A DNA stretch of 64,000 nt, from contig NZ_JADB01000004.1 in assembly GCF_000518165.1 (NCBI RefSeq), positions 62,001 through 126,000 on the forward strand, read 5' to 3'. The notes under the pieces were generated by a model that did not search any database, was not told the DNA's origin, and saw nothing but the letters and a program-made list of their open reading frames with translations. Positions 20,297 to 29,490 of the stretch are shown here, piece by piece; positions within the stretch are counted from its first letter, which is position 1, and each line of letters opens with the position of its first letter. A program made the position numbers and the translations under genes. The DNA comes from Bartonella elizabethae F9251 = ATCC 49927 (GTDB lineage: Bacteria; Pseudomonadota; Alphaproteobacteria; Rhizobiales; Rhizobiaceae).

Positions 20297-21604
20297 TTAA
20301 CGTTTTTCATCCTCTTGGAGGTATCCTCCTTTACGCATACTCGGGACAAAAAGAAGCGCAATGAAAGCCATAATCATTACGATGGTTATGTAAAAATAAA
20401 AGAGTGATTCATATCCAACCTTTTTTAATCCAAACGCGACGTATTCAGCAGAACCACCAAATAAAGCATTGCCAATAGCATGAGAGATGCTAACGCCTAA
20501 TGCACGTATAGAAGAGGGAAACATGGCTGATTTTACGACACCAGAGATAGATGTATACATGCTCATAATGAAGAGCAAGCCAATAATAACAGATAATGCA
20601 ACCCCTATACTATGGGTGTTACCGATGATCCAGAGCCCAGGAAATGTAAAGAGCACAGAGAGTATACTCCAAATGATGAGTAAAGTTTTGGTTCCAATTT
20701 TATCGGCGATGATTCCCGCTATGGGTTGGAACAGGATGAAAATAAATAGTACAGCTGTCATTATCGTTGTTGCGGTATGTTTATCAAAGCCGGTGGTGGT
20801 GATCAGATATTTCTGCATATAAGTCGTAAAGGTATAAAATGTGAGTGATCCTCCTGATGCAAAGCAGGCAATTACGACAACGGCTTTTGTATGTTTGGTG
20901 AGAAGTTCCTTAAGACTCCCAGAGTGTTTTTGAGAGCGACTTTCTTTTGTGGTTGTTTCATGGAGTGAACGGCGCAGATAAATCACAACGATTGCTCCAA
21001 ATCCACCAATCACAAAAGGAATACGCCATCCCCATGCTTTTAACTGATCTTCAGTGAGATAAATTGCTAAAATAAATATAGTAAAACTAGCGAGAAGTTG
21101 ACCTGTAATAAGGGTGCCAGATTGGAAAGAAGCAAAAAGCCCACGATGTTTTTTGAGGGAAACTTCGCTTATATAAGTGGCAGCTGTACCATATTCGCCA
21201 CCTGCTGAAAGTCCTTGCATCATCCGAGCTAAAAGTAAAAGGATTGCTGATGTTATTCCCAAGGTTTTATAGGTGGGAAGGATGGCAATGAAAAAAGAAC
21301 CTCCACACATCATAAAAATGGAGACAAGCATCGAGAATTTACGTCCATAACGATCAGCGATAAATCCCAAAAACCAAGCTCCAATAGGGCGCATAAGAAA
21401 GCCAATAAAAAAGACACCTGCAGTTTTCAACAGGGGCGTAATCGCATCACCATCTGAAGGAAAAAATTGTGAGGCAAAATAAATTGATGCAAATGAATAA
21501 ACGTAAAAATCATACCATTCTACGAGATTTCCCGATGCGCTTGCTATAATAGCAAAAATACGTTTTCTTGCATCCTGTGATGCTGAAGTTGTTCCATTTT
21601 TCAT
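20297..21604 (-). CDS. MFS transporter, metabolite:H+ symporter (MHS) family, copy 1
   Basis: Inner-membrane proton symporter of the KgtP/ProP-like MHS group, 435 residues with about 12 membrane segments. The MFS motif DRYGRK follows the second segment, and [18 protein letters not shown] is typical of MHS carriers. The N-terminus ([26 protein letters not shown]) matches the family. Substrate is not readable from sequence; dicarboxylates, proline or betaine are usual. AAGGGGAAC precedes the ATG. First of three tandem paralogues of identical length, all on the minus strand, each separated by 500-900 non-coding bases and so probably transcribed separately. Confidence 0.88.
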   Translation of the reverse strand: MKNGTTSASQDARKRIFAIIASASGNLVEWYDFYVYSFASIYFASQFFPSDGDAITPLLKTAGVFFIGFLMRPIGAWFLGFIADRYGRKFSMLVSIFMMCGGSFFIAILPTYKTLGITSAILLLLARMMQGLSAGGEYGTAATYISEVSLKKHRGLFASFQSGTLITGQLLASFTIFILAIYLTEDQLKAWGWRIPFVIGGFGAIVVIYLRRSLHETTTKESRSQKHSGSLKELLTKHTKAVVVIACFASGGSLTFYTFTTYMQKYLITTTGFDKHTATTIMTAVLFIFILFQPIAGIIADKIGTKTLLIIWSILSVLFTFPGLWIIGNTHSIGVALSVIIGLLFIMSMYTSISGVVKSAMFPSSIRALGVSISHAIGNALFGGSAEYVAFGLKKVGYESLFYFYITIVMIMAFIALLFVPSMRKGGYLQEDEKR

Positions 21605-22086
21605 GAAATGTTCCCCTTTTAGATTTATAATTTATCTTTTTATTATTAAGTTTGTTTTATAATTTGTATCACTAAAATTTAATTATATCATAGTAATTTC
21701 TTATGAAAGCTATTTAAGAGAGTTTGTTTTTATATAGGCGTGAGCCTTTTGAGGGTGTTATTGCGTTGTAGGATAAAGTGCATCACAGCGTATGTAAGGG
21801 GAAGGGGGCACATTGAAAAGGAGATTTAAGCGGGGTGAAATGTTGGTAAAAAGAGTTCTTAAATAACTAGTTTAAGAATTTCCTATAGGATATTTAAACA
21901 GTGAAAAAAGTTGTGTAATTTTTTATGATTTTGTCGCTTCGTGATTAAAGATCTTTGAAAAATTTCAATAATATAGATTTATAGATCCTCAACTTGTGCA
22001 AGAAGCATAAGAGTTTTTCCTGTATGGTAAACGGTCGAAAATGAATTGTTTTATATCTGTTGTTTTTAAGACTTTATAACATTCAT
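21605..22086. other. Non-coding stretch upstream of MHS copy 1
   Basis: No gene seen. It holds the promoter side of copy 1, including the conserved 37-base element at 21667-21703. The remainder is AT-rich and lacks a supported reading frame on either strand. Confidence 0.6.
21667..21703 (-). promoter_or_regulatory. Conserved upstream element, MHS copy 1
   Basis: A 37-base block ending ATCATAGTAATTTCTTA on the plus strand is shared with the regions upstream of MHS copies 2 and 3. It lies 63 bases before the ATG. On the gene strand it could contain a -35/-10 pair or a repressor site around the near-palindrome TATCATGATA seen in the other copies. Role inferred from conservation only. Confidence 0.5.
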
Positions 22087-22112
22087 AAAAAGCCCAAGTC
22101 CTTGGGCTTTTT
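22087..22112 (-). terminator. Terminator after MHS copy 2
   Basis: AAAA plus stem GCCCAA/TTGGGC around GTCC, then a T-run. It sits 16 bases beyond the copy 2 stop and has the same stem core as the terminators of copies 1 and 3. Confidence 0.88.
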
Positions 22113-22127
22113 AGTGTGTGTAAAAAT

Positions 22128-23435
22128 TTAATGGATCTCATCGTCTTTCAGATATCCCCCCTTGTCTATATCTGGCATTAAAAGAATTGAGATAAGTGCA
22201 ATAATCATCATACCAATTATGTAAAAAAAGAAAACAGATTCGTATCCCATATTTTTTAATCCAAGCGCTACATATTCCGCAGAGCCCCCAAACAGTGCAT
22301 TCCCAATGGCAAAAGCAAGTCCAACACCGATTGCTCGGATTGAAGCAGGGAATAATTCTGCTTTTATGATACCAGCAATGGAGGTGTAGAGACTCATAAT
22401 ACACAGCATTCCAATAATGATTAATAGCGCAGCCCATGCATTGTGAGCATTGCCAACCATTTTAAGGACAGGAATTGTGCAGATAATGGATAAGGCACTC
22501 CAGCTAATGAGCAAAATCCTTGTGCCAATTTTATCGGCTAGAGAACCAACGAGAGGTTGGAGTAACACAAAAATGAAGAGTGCGGCAGTCATTATTGTCG
22601 TCGCAGTGTGTTTATCAAATCCGGTGGTGGTGATCAGATATTTTTGCATGTAAGTGGTGTATGTATAAAATGTAAGCGATCCTCCTGCCGTAAAGCCAAT
22701 AACTAAAAAGAAAGCTTTTGTATGATTGCGTAAAAGTTCTCTAATACTTCCAGCATGTTGTTTAGAGCGACTTTCTTCTGTCGTTGTTTCATGGAGCGAA
22801 CTGCGCAGATACATTGCAACCATTGCTCCAAAGCCACCAATGACAAAAGGAATACGCCAGCCCCATGCTTTTAACTGATCTTCAGTGAAATAAAGTGCTA
22901 GAATAAAGATAATGAAACTCGCAAGAAGCTGTCCCGTAATGAGTGTGGCATATTGGAAAGATGCAAAGAATCCGCGATGCTTTTTAAGAGCAACCTCACT
23001 CATATAAGTTGCTGTTGTACCATATTCACCACCGACGGAGAGCCCTTGAAACATGCGGATTAAAAGTAGCAGGAATGCTGCTGTTATTCCCAAGGTTTCG
23101 TAAGTGGGAAGTATAGCAATGAGAAGAGATCCCCCACACATCATAAAAACAGAAATCAGCATTGAACGTTTGCGTCCATAGCGGTCAGCAATGAAGCCAA
23201 AGAGCCATGCTCCAATAGGACGCATAAGAAAGCCAATAAAAAATATTCCTGCAGTTTTTAATAGTTGTGTAACGTTATCATTATCTTTAGGAAAAAATTG
23301 TGATGCAAAATAAACCGATGCAAAGGAGTAAGCATAAAAGTCGTACCATTCTACCAGATTTCCTGAGGCACTGGATATGATAGCAAAAATACGTTTTCTT
23401 GTATCATGTGGATCTAAAGTTATTTGGTGATTCAT
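22128..23435 (-). CDS. MFS transporter, MHS family, copy 2
   Basis: Second tandem paralogue, again 435 residues from the ATG at 23435, closely similar to copy 1 along its whole length ([36 protein letters not shown]). The frame extends 14 codons upstream to 23477. The ATG at 23435 follows AAGGGG at eight bases and gives the same length as the other copies, so I choose it. All MFS motifs are intact, so no copy looks dead. Differences lie mainly in the C-terminal half and the last 15 residues, which may shift substrate range; the substrate is unknown. Confidence 0.88.
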   Translation of the reverse strand: MNHQITLDPHDTRKRIFAIISSASGNLVEWYDFYAYSFASVYFASQFFPKDNDNVTQLLKTAGIFFIGFLMRPIGAWLFGFIADRYGRKRSMLISVFMMCGGSLLIAILPTYETLGITAAFLLLLIRMFQGLSVGGEYGTTATYMSEVALKKHRGFFASFQYATLITGQLLASFIIFILALYFTEDQLKAWGWRIPFVIGGFGAMVAMYLRSSLHETTTEESRSKQHAGSIRELLRNHTKAFFLVIGFTAGGSLTFYTYTTYMQKYLITTTGFDKHTATTIMTAALFIFVLLQPLVGSLADKIGTRILLISWSALSIICTIPVLKMVGNAHNAWAALLIIIGMLCIMSLYTSIAGIIKAELFPASIRAIGVGLAFAIGNALFGGSAEYVALGLKNMGYESVFFFYIIGMMIIALISILLMPDIDKGGYLKDDEIH

Positions 23436-23493
23436 GATGTTTTCCCCTTTTACATTGATAATTTTTATACTCGTCAAAGTTATTGATGATCTG

Positions 23494-23530
23494 TATCATA
23501 AAAACTTAATTGTATCATGATAATTTCTTA
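23494..23530 (-). promoter_or_regulatory. Conserved upstream element, MHS copy 2
   Basis: The 37-base block contains TATCATGATAATTTCTTA and lies 58 bases before the copy 2 ATG, nearly the same distance as in copy 1. The internal TATCATGATA is a perfect ten-base palindrome and could be an operator half-site pair. Confidence 0.5.
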
Positions 23531-24266
23531 GGAAAACACTTTAAGATCATTTGTTGTATTTTTATTTTTTTAAGAGTTTTTCTTTGCATATTAAAAATAA
23601 TAAACAATATTTATATTAATATAAATGTAAATAAAGCAAATAAAATTAAATTATATTATGACTTATAATTTAATTTATACTGTTTGTAATTATTACTTTT
23701 ATTTCATAATTATATTCTTTTATAGAGGCTAATGGAGAGGTTAAAAATTTACAATGGTAAAAGAATGATATTGCAACTTAAATTTTAGTAGTCTCACTGT
23801 AAGATTTTTTCTAGAGTGATGAATGCTGTTTTGGGCTTATAGGTTTGATATTGTGTCGTGAAATGGACTTGAGTATATTTGAGAAACGTGTCTTTAAAAA
23901 GTGCGAAGGTTCATAATATAATGGGTATTTTCTATTTTTCATGGGGGCTTTGTTTTGCTTGTAGGCGACCATAAAAGAATGTATTAAACAAAAGCATGAG
24001 ACAATGTGTCATTTATTATTGATAAAACCTCTTGGAGGGTAATTATTTAGCTTCGACTTTGATGAAGAATAGAAGTATTAAAATAAATTAAATGTTTTTT
24101 GTCTTCAGTAAACGAAATTCAGTCCCAAAAACATCTCTTCATAACAGTGTGGAGCTATTTATTTTTATAAGGGTCCCATGCGGGAGGAGAGAAAATTTTT
24201 TCTTTAGCGTGTTTAGAAGGATAAAAATAAAAAAGTGTAAGTTTTAAATTCCCGTAGAGCAGATAT
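23531..24266. other. Non-coding stretch between MHS copies 2 and 3
   Basis: About 740 bases, very AT-rich at 23570-23720. No reading frame with recognisable protein text, RNA gene or repeat was found. It may be the remains of the duplication spacer. Confidence 0.5.
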
Positions 24267-24296
24267 AAAAAAAGCCCAGAATACTGGGCTTTTTTT
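24267..24296 (-). terminator. Terminator after MHS copy 3
   Basis: AAAAAAA, stem GCCCAG/CTGGGC with loop AATA, then seven T. It is 15 bases beyond the stop of copy 3. Confidence 0.9.
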
Positions 24297-24310
24297 GTTA
24301 GGATCAAAAG

Positions 24311-25618
24311 TTAATCAATATCATCTCCTTGTAAATACCCTTTCTTACGAGCATCTGGCATTAAGAGAATTGCGATGAAGGCAATGATCATCATGCCGGC
24401 TATGTAAAAGTGGAATATAGATTCATAGCCGATTTTTTTAAATTCAAGCGCCACAGCTTCAGCAGAACCACCAAATAGCGCGTTAGCAATAGCATAAGAG
24501 AGACCAACCCCCATTGCTCGGATTGAAGCAGGAAACATTTCTGCTTTTACGATACCAGAGACGGACGTATAAAAGCTCATAATACAAAGCATGCCAATAA
24601 TAATAGAGAGAGCAACCCACATATCATTAGTGTTTCCAATAATTTTAAGTGCAGGAATTGTAAAGATGATAGATAAGGAACTCCAAATAAGCAGTGAAGC
24701 TTTTGTGCCAATTTTATCTGCGAGAGAACCAAAGAGCGGTTGGAGTAGCATAAAAACAAATAGTGCGGCAGTCATTATTGTTGTCGCAGTATGCTTATCA
24801 AATCCGGTTGTTGTTATCAGATATTTTTGCATATAAGTCGTACAGGTATAAAATGTCAGCGATCCTCCTGCTGTAAAACCGATAACTAAAAGAAACGCTT
24901 TTGTGTGATTGCGTAGAAGTTCTTTAAGACTGCCAGCTTGTTTTTTAGAGCGACTTTCTTTAGTGGTTGTTTCGTGAAGTGAACGACGCAGATAAATCGC
25001 AACAATTGCGCCACATCCACCAATCGCAAAAGGAATACGCCATCCCCATGCCTTTAACTGATCTTCTGTGAGATAGAGGGCGAGAATAAACATAACCAAA
25101 CTTGCAAGGAGTTGACCTCCAATGAGCGTGGCATATTGAAACGAGCTAAAGAAACCACGACGTTTTTTAAGAGCAACTTCACTCATATAAGTCGCTGTTG
25201 TTCCGTATTCACCGCCGACTGAGAGCCCTTGAAGCATGCGGAGTAAAATAAGAAGAATTGGTGCTACTGCTCCAATCGTTTCATATGTAGGAAGAAGAGC
25301 GATGAGAAACGAACCACCACACATCATAAAAACAGAAATCAGCAAAGAGCGTTTACGTCCATAACGATCAGCAATAAATCCAAAGAGCCAACCGCCAATT
25401 GGACGCATGAGGAAGCCTATAAAAAAGACGAAGGAAGATTTTAAAAGTTCGGTAACAACATCTCCATTGGAGGGAAAAAACTGTGAGGCAAAATAAATAG
25501 ATGTAAAAGAATAAACATAAAAATCATACCATTCTACCAGATTCCCTGATGCACTCGATATGATCGAAAGAACACGTTTTCTTGTATCATGTGGTGCTAA
25601 AGATTCTTGTTTTTCCAT
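24311..25618 (-). CDS. MFS transporter, MHS family, copy 3
   Basis: Third tandem paralogue, 435 residues from the ATG at 25618. It is preceded by AAGGGA six bases away, and the frame is open ten more codons upstream. The MHS N-terminus ([21 protein letters not shown]) and DRYGRKRS motif are intact. Its C-terminus ([14 protein letters not shown]) differs from the other copies. The ATG-proximal sequence differs from copies 1 and 2, but the conserved upstream element is still present about 90 bases before the start. Probably an older or more diverged copy; substrate unknown. Confidence 0.88.
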   Translation of the reverse strand: MEKQESLAPHDTRKRVLSIISSASGNLVEWYDFYVYSFTSIYFASQFFPSNGDVVTELLKSSFVFFIGFLMRPIGGWLFGFIADRYGRKRSLLISVFMMCGGSFLIALLPTYETIGAVAPILLILLRMLQGLSVGGEYGTTATYMSEVALKKRRGFFSSFQYATLIGGQLLASLVMFILALYLTEDQLKAWGWRIPFAIGGCGAIVAIYLRRSLHETTTKESRSKKQAGSLKELLRNHTKAFLLVIGFTAGGSLTFYTCTTYMQKYLITTTGFDKHTATTIMTAALFVFMLLQPLFGSLADKIGTKASLLIWSSLSIIFTIPALKIIGNTNDMWVALSIIIGMLCIMSFYTSVSGIVKAEMFPASIRAMGVGLSYAIANALFGGSAEAVALEFKKIGYESIFHFYIAGMMIIAFIAILLMPDARKKGYLQGDDID

Positions 25619-25708
25619 AGTCAATCCCTTCATTTTACGTTCATCCATCTTTGTTCATTATCCCTCTATGTTATTTTCTTAGAAGCTGTCTATAGTATTT
25701 TATCTTTT

Positions 25709-25744
25709 GCATCAAAATTTTAATCAGATCATGATAATTTCTTG
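25709..25744 (-). promoter_or_regulatory. Conserved upstream element, MHS copy 3
   Basis: Contains ATCATGATAATTTCTT, identical to copy 2 over its core, with the AAAATTTTAAT segment also preserved. It is about 90 bases before the copy 3 ATG, while the sequence between element and gene has diverged. That makes chance retention less likely. Confidence 0.5.
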
Positions 25745-25837
25745 TGTAAGATGTTTTTGGAAAAAGATTTGAATTATGTTTATTCGGATTTATAGTTTTT
25801 ATTTTCTATAATGAAAAGAATCGGACATAATAGCTCT

Positions 25838-26632
25838 ATGAAATCATATCTTGCTCTTTTATCGCATGTTTTAAATCAGGGTATTGATCGCACAGATCGG
25901 ACAGGAGTGGGGACGCGATCTATTTTTGGCTATCAGATGCGCTTTGATTTACAAGCAGGATTTCCATTGTTGACAACAAAGAAATTACACTTACGTTCAA
26001 TTATTTATGAGCTTTTATGGTTTCTTAAAGGCGATACAAATATTGCATGGTTAAAGGAGCATGGTGTATCTATTTGGGACGAATGGGCTGATAAACAAGG
26101 AAATCTTGGTCCTGTTTATGGGTATCAGTGGCGCTCTTGGCCTGCTCCTGATGGACGCCATATTGATCAAATCAGTGATCTGTTGACGATGATTAAGGAG
26201 ACGCCTCATTCTCGTCGCCTGATTGTATCAGCATGGAATCCCGCATTGATAGAAGAGATGGCTCTGCCACCTTGTCATTGTTTTTTTCAATTTTACATTG
26301 CTGAGGGTAAATTATCCTGTCAACTTTACCAGCGTTCGGCGGATATTTTCTTAGGGGTTCCATTTAATATTGCGTCCTATGCATTATTAACGATGATGAT
26401 TGCACAAGTCAGTGGTCTTAAAGTTGGTGATTTTATTCATACGCTGGGCGACGCGCATCTTTATTCTAATCATTTTGAACAGGCAAAATATCAATTGTCT
26501 CGTATACCAAATGCTTTGCCCTGTATGCGTATAAATCCAACGGTAACAGATCTTTTTTCTTTTAAATTTGAGGATTTTGAATTGCTTAATTATGAAGCAC
26601 ACCCCCATATTAAAGCGCCGGTAGCAATATGA
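25838..26632 (+). CDS. thyA: Thymidylate synthase
   Basis: Makes dTMP from dUMP with methylene-tetrahydrofolate. From the ATG at 25838 the protein has 264 residues, exactly the E. coli length. The catalytic cysteine falls at residue 146 ([11 protein letters not shown]), the E. coli number, which decides the start against an ATG at 25811 in the same frame. Other conserved parts are [23 protein letters not shown] and [14 protein letters not shown]. Its stop overlaps the folA ATG, the usual thyA-folA coupling that makes and regenerates the folate cofactor. Confidence 0.96.
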   Translation: MKSYLALLSHVLNQGIDRTDRTGVGTRSIFGYQMRFDLQAGFPLLTTKKLHLRSIIYELLWFLKGDTNIAWLKEHGVSIWDEWADKQGNLGPVYGYQWRSWPAPDGRHIDQISDLLTMIKETPHSRRLIVSAWNPALIEEMALPPCHCFFQFYIAEGKLSCQLYQRSADIFLGVPFNIASYALLTMMIAQVSGLKVGDFIHTLGDAHLYSNHFEQAKYQLSRIPNALPCMRINPTVTDLFSFKFEDFELLNYEAHPHIKAPVAI

Positions 26633-27138
26633 AGATTTCCATTTGTTTGATTGCTGCTGTTGCAGAAAATGGTGTTATCGGTCGTGAAGGTGCAATGCCG
26701 TGGCATTTATCGACAGATTTGCAACGCTTTAAGGCGTTGACGTTGGCTAAGCCTATTATAATGGGGCGAAAAACTTGGGATTCTATCGGGAGACCTTTAC
26801 CAGGGCGCACAAATATCGTCATTACACGCGATTGTACCTTTAGCGCTGAAGGGGCTGTTGTTGCGCATTCTTTATCACAGGCATGTTCTCTTGCAACAAA
26901 TGCTGCTTCTCAAAATAATGTAGAGGAAATTTTTATTATTGGTGGGGGTGAAATTTTTCAACAAGGATTTGGTCTTGCTGACAAAATATTCCTTACAGAA
27001 GTTTTAGCTTCTATAGAAGGTGATCGTTTTTTTCCTATTTTTGATAAAGAAAAGTGGACTATTGTGCAAACACAAGATATTCCAAAAGGAGATAAAGATA
27101 GCCATCCGACACGTTTTGTTGTTTATGAGCGGAAATAA
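26629..27138 (+). CDS. folA: Dihydrofolate reductase
   Basis: Reduces dihydrofolate produced by ThyA back to tetrahydrofolate with NADPH. The 169-residue protein contains [20 protein letters not shown] (substrate site and catalytic acidic region), [23 protein letters not shown] and IIGGGEIFQ. It starts within the thyA stop (ATGA), so it is translationally coupled. No unusual residue is obvious in the active-site text. Length and motif order match chromosomal type I DHFR. Confidence 0.96.
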   Translation: MKISICLIAAVAENGVIGREGAMPWHLSTDLQRFKALTLAKPIIMGRKTWDSIGRPLPGRTNIVITRDCTFSAEGAVVAHSLSQACSLATNAASQNNVEEIFIIGGGEIFQQGFGLADKIFLTEVLASIEGDRFFPIFDKEKWTIVQTQDIPKGDKDSHPTRFVVYERK

Positions 27139-27258
27139 TTTTTTGTCATATGAAGTGGAAAGGGTTTATCTATTGCGTAATTGAGATAAGAGGAACCCTA
27201 TAGGCTTTAAGTGAAGGGGTGGTATTTGAATGAATGGTAGTCAGTTAAAGAGGTGATA

Positions 27259-28404
27259 ATGCCCTGGACAAATCAAAATGGTGGTGGCCCGTGGAGTGGC
27301 GATAAAAATAAAAACAGTGGTGATAAAAAAACATCGGCTAAGAATCTGTTTGGTTCTGGTGGCAATAATGGTGGCGGAAATGGCCCCAATCTTGATGATA
27401 TTTTGCGTAAAGGACAGGATCAGTTTAAACAATTTAGTCGAGGGGGCGTTTTTGTCGTGTTCCTGCTGCTTGCTGTGTGTATTTTTCTTTATCAGTCACT
27501 TTATATTGTTCAACAAAATGAGCAAGCCGTAGAATTACGTTTCGGTGTGCCTAAGGAAGAAATTATCGGTGATGGGTTGCATTTTCATTTTTGGCCTATT
27601 GAGACTTATATGAAAGTTCCTTTAACGGAAAAAACAATTGCAATTGGTGGGCAGCCTGGACAGAGACAACAAAGTGAAGGTTTGATGCTGTCGAGTGATC
27701 AAAATATTGTGAATGTCAATTTTTCTGTTTACTATCGCATTTCACACCCAGGGCAATTTTTATTTAATGTGAATGATCAAGAAGGAACTGTTCGTCAGGT
27801 CGCTGAAAGTGCAATGCGAGAGGTTATTGGCTCAAGACCTGTTGATGATGTTTTACGTGATAAAAAAGAAGAAGTTGCTAACGATGTGAGAAAGATTACC
27901 CAGTTGACTGTCGATAAATATCAACTCGGAGTCGAAATAAGCCGTGTATCGATTAGTGAAGCTGCTCCTCCTACCAAAGTTGCTGCGGCGTTTAATTCTG
28001 TGCAGCAGGCTGAGCAAGAACGTGGACGAATGATTGAAGAAGGAAATCGTGTGCGTTTTACAAAAATTGGTTTAGCAAATGGTGAAGCTTCACGGACACG
28101 GGAAATCGCAAAAGGTGAAAAAGCACAAATGGTTGAAGAGGCAACAGGGCGTGCTGAACGTTTCCAAGCCATAGCTCGTGAGGCTGCAATTTCACCAGAG
28201 GCTGCGCGTTATCGTCTTTATATGGAGACGATGGGGCGTATTTTTTCTTCCCCCAATAAATTGCTTCTCGATCAAATTAATTCTCCTGCGGTGCCTTATC
28301 TTCCTTTGAATGAATTGCTGCATAATAATTTATCAGAAAAAACAAAGATAAAATCAGCACGTTCTACATCGCTCTTGGATACTCAGATTTCTGGAGGACG
28401 TTAA
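27259..28404 (+). CDS. hflK: FtsH protease modulator HflK
   Basis: Membrane SPFH/band-7 protein that forms the HflKC cage around FtsH. The 381-residue protein starts with a Gly/Asn-rich cytoplasmic segment (PWTNQNGGGPWSG) and one membrane helix at about residues 65-85. The SPFH domain follows (YIVQQNEQAVELRFG) and then a long helical region rich in Ala/Glu/Arg. AAAGAGG precedes the ATG at 27259; the frame opens two codons earlier. hflC follows after two bases. Confidence 0.94.
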   Translation: MPWTNQNGGGPWSGDKNKNSGDKKTSAKNLFGSGGNNGGGNGPNLDDILRKGQDQFKQFSRGGVFVVFLLLAVCIFLYQSLYIVQQNEQAVELRFGVPKEEIIGDGLHFHFWPIETYMKVPLTEKTIAIGGQPGQRQQSEGLMLSSDQNIVNVNFSVYYRISHPGQFLFNVNDQEGTVRQVAESAMREVIGSRPVDDVLRDKKEEVANDVRKITQLTVDKYQLGVEISRVSISEAAPPTKVAAAFNSVQQAEQERGRMIEEGNRVRFTKIGLANGEASRTREIAKGEKAQMVEEATGRAERFQAIAREAAISPEAARYRLYMETMGRIFSSPNKLLLDQINSPAVPYLPLNELLHNNLSEKTKIKSARSTSLLDTQISGGR

Positions 28405-28406
28405 TC

Positions 28407-29342
28407 ATGCAGCAGTCTCGTTTTTTGTTTGTTTTTAGTACCATAATAATTTTTTTGGTCATGTTGTGGATGTCATTTTTTATTGTCTATCCTCGTCAAC
28501 AAGTTGCTATTAAGCGCTTTGGACAGATTGTTAAGGTGGAATCTAATCCTGGAATTTATGTAAAAATACCTTTTGTGGATAAGATGATTGTGGTGGATAA
28601 TCGGCTGTTGCGTTACGATGTTCCTACACAATCTGTGCAAGTTCGTGGGGGGGCTTATTATGAAGTGGATGCGTTCTTTATTTATCGTATTACAGATCCT
28701 AAATTGTTTTTACAGCGTATTGCTTCAGGGCGCCCGCAAATTGCAGCACGTGAAAATCTCGCACCACGCTTTATTGACGCTTTGCGGGCTGTTTATGGTA
28801 AGCGAGAATTTAAAGCAGCCTTATCGGATGAACGAGGTGCGATGATGGCTGAGGTTCAAAAGCAATTTTCTATAGATGCAGGTTCGCTGGGTATTAAGAT
28901 TGTTGATGTGCGTATTCGGAAAACAGATTTAACTGATGCTGTTTCCGAAGATGTTTATCGGCAAATGGCTGCGGAGCGGGAAGCGGTTGCAGAAAATATT
29001 CGCGCTCGTGGTCAACAAGAACGAGATCGTATCGTTGCAGAGGCAAATCGTGAATATGAGGAAATTGTGGCGGCTGCAAAGCGTGATGCTGAAATTACCC
29101 GCGGTGAAGGACAGGCTGAAAGTATTCGCATTTTACTCAAAGCGCGAGAAGTTAATCCATCTTTTTACGATTTTTGGTTAGCGATGGAGCAGTATAAGAA
29201 TTTAGAGAGAATACCGATGGTGATTTCACCAAATGAGGATTTCTTTTTTTATTTTCGAAATTCTCCGCAAGCAAAGAAAAAACTTTCATCAACAATGAGT
29301 CCTAATTTGAATAAAACTGATTCAAAGTCCAATGGGGAATAG
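28407..29342 (+). CDS. hflC: FtsH protease modulator HflC
   Basis: Partner of HflK in the HflKC complex controlling FtsH. The 311-residue protein has an N-terminal membrane helix (residues 8-28), the SPFH domain (VYPRQQVAIKRFGQIVKV) and the coiled coil EREAVAENIRARGQQERDRI typical of HflC. The GGAGG ribosome-binding site overlaps the hflK stop. degP begins 148 bases later. Together the genes form the hflK-hflC-degP quality-control block seen in other Rhizobiales. Confidence 0.95.
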   Translation: MQQSRFLFVFSTIIIFLVMLWMSFFIVYPRQQVAIKRFGQIVKVESNPGIYVKIPFVDKMIVVDNRLLRYDVPTQSVQVRGGAYYEVDAFFIYRITDPKLFLQRIASGRPQIAARENLAPRFIDALRAVYGKREFKAALSDERGAMMAEVQKQFSIDAGSLGIKIVDVRIRKTDLTDAVSEDVYRQMAAEREAVAENIRARGQQERDRIVAEANREYEEIVAAAKRDAEITRGEGQAESIRILLKAREVNPSFYDFWLAMEQYKNLERIPMVISPNEDFFFYFRNSPQAKKKLSSTMSPNLNKTDSKSNGE

Positions 29343-29490
29343 ATAAAACAATGTATGGAGGGTACGTGTCTGAGCTGTATCCTCTATAGCTCTTTGTTTT
29401 ATGATGAATATAAAAGAATGTTAAGCCATACTGATTTTGCATAATAAATATTGAGTAAGGCTCTTTACAGCTTTGGTTTAAAGGCATGTC

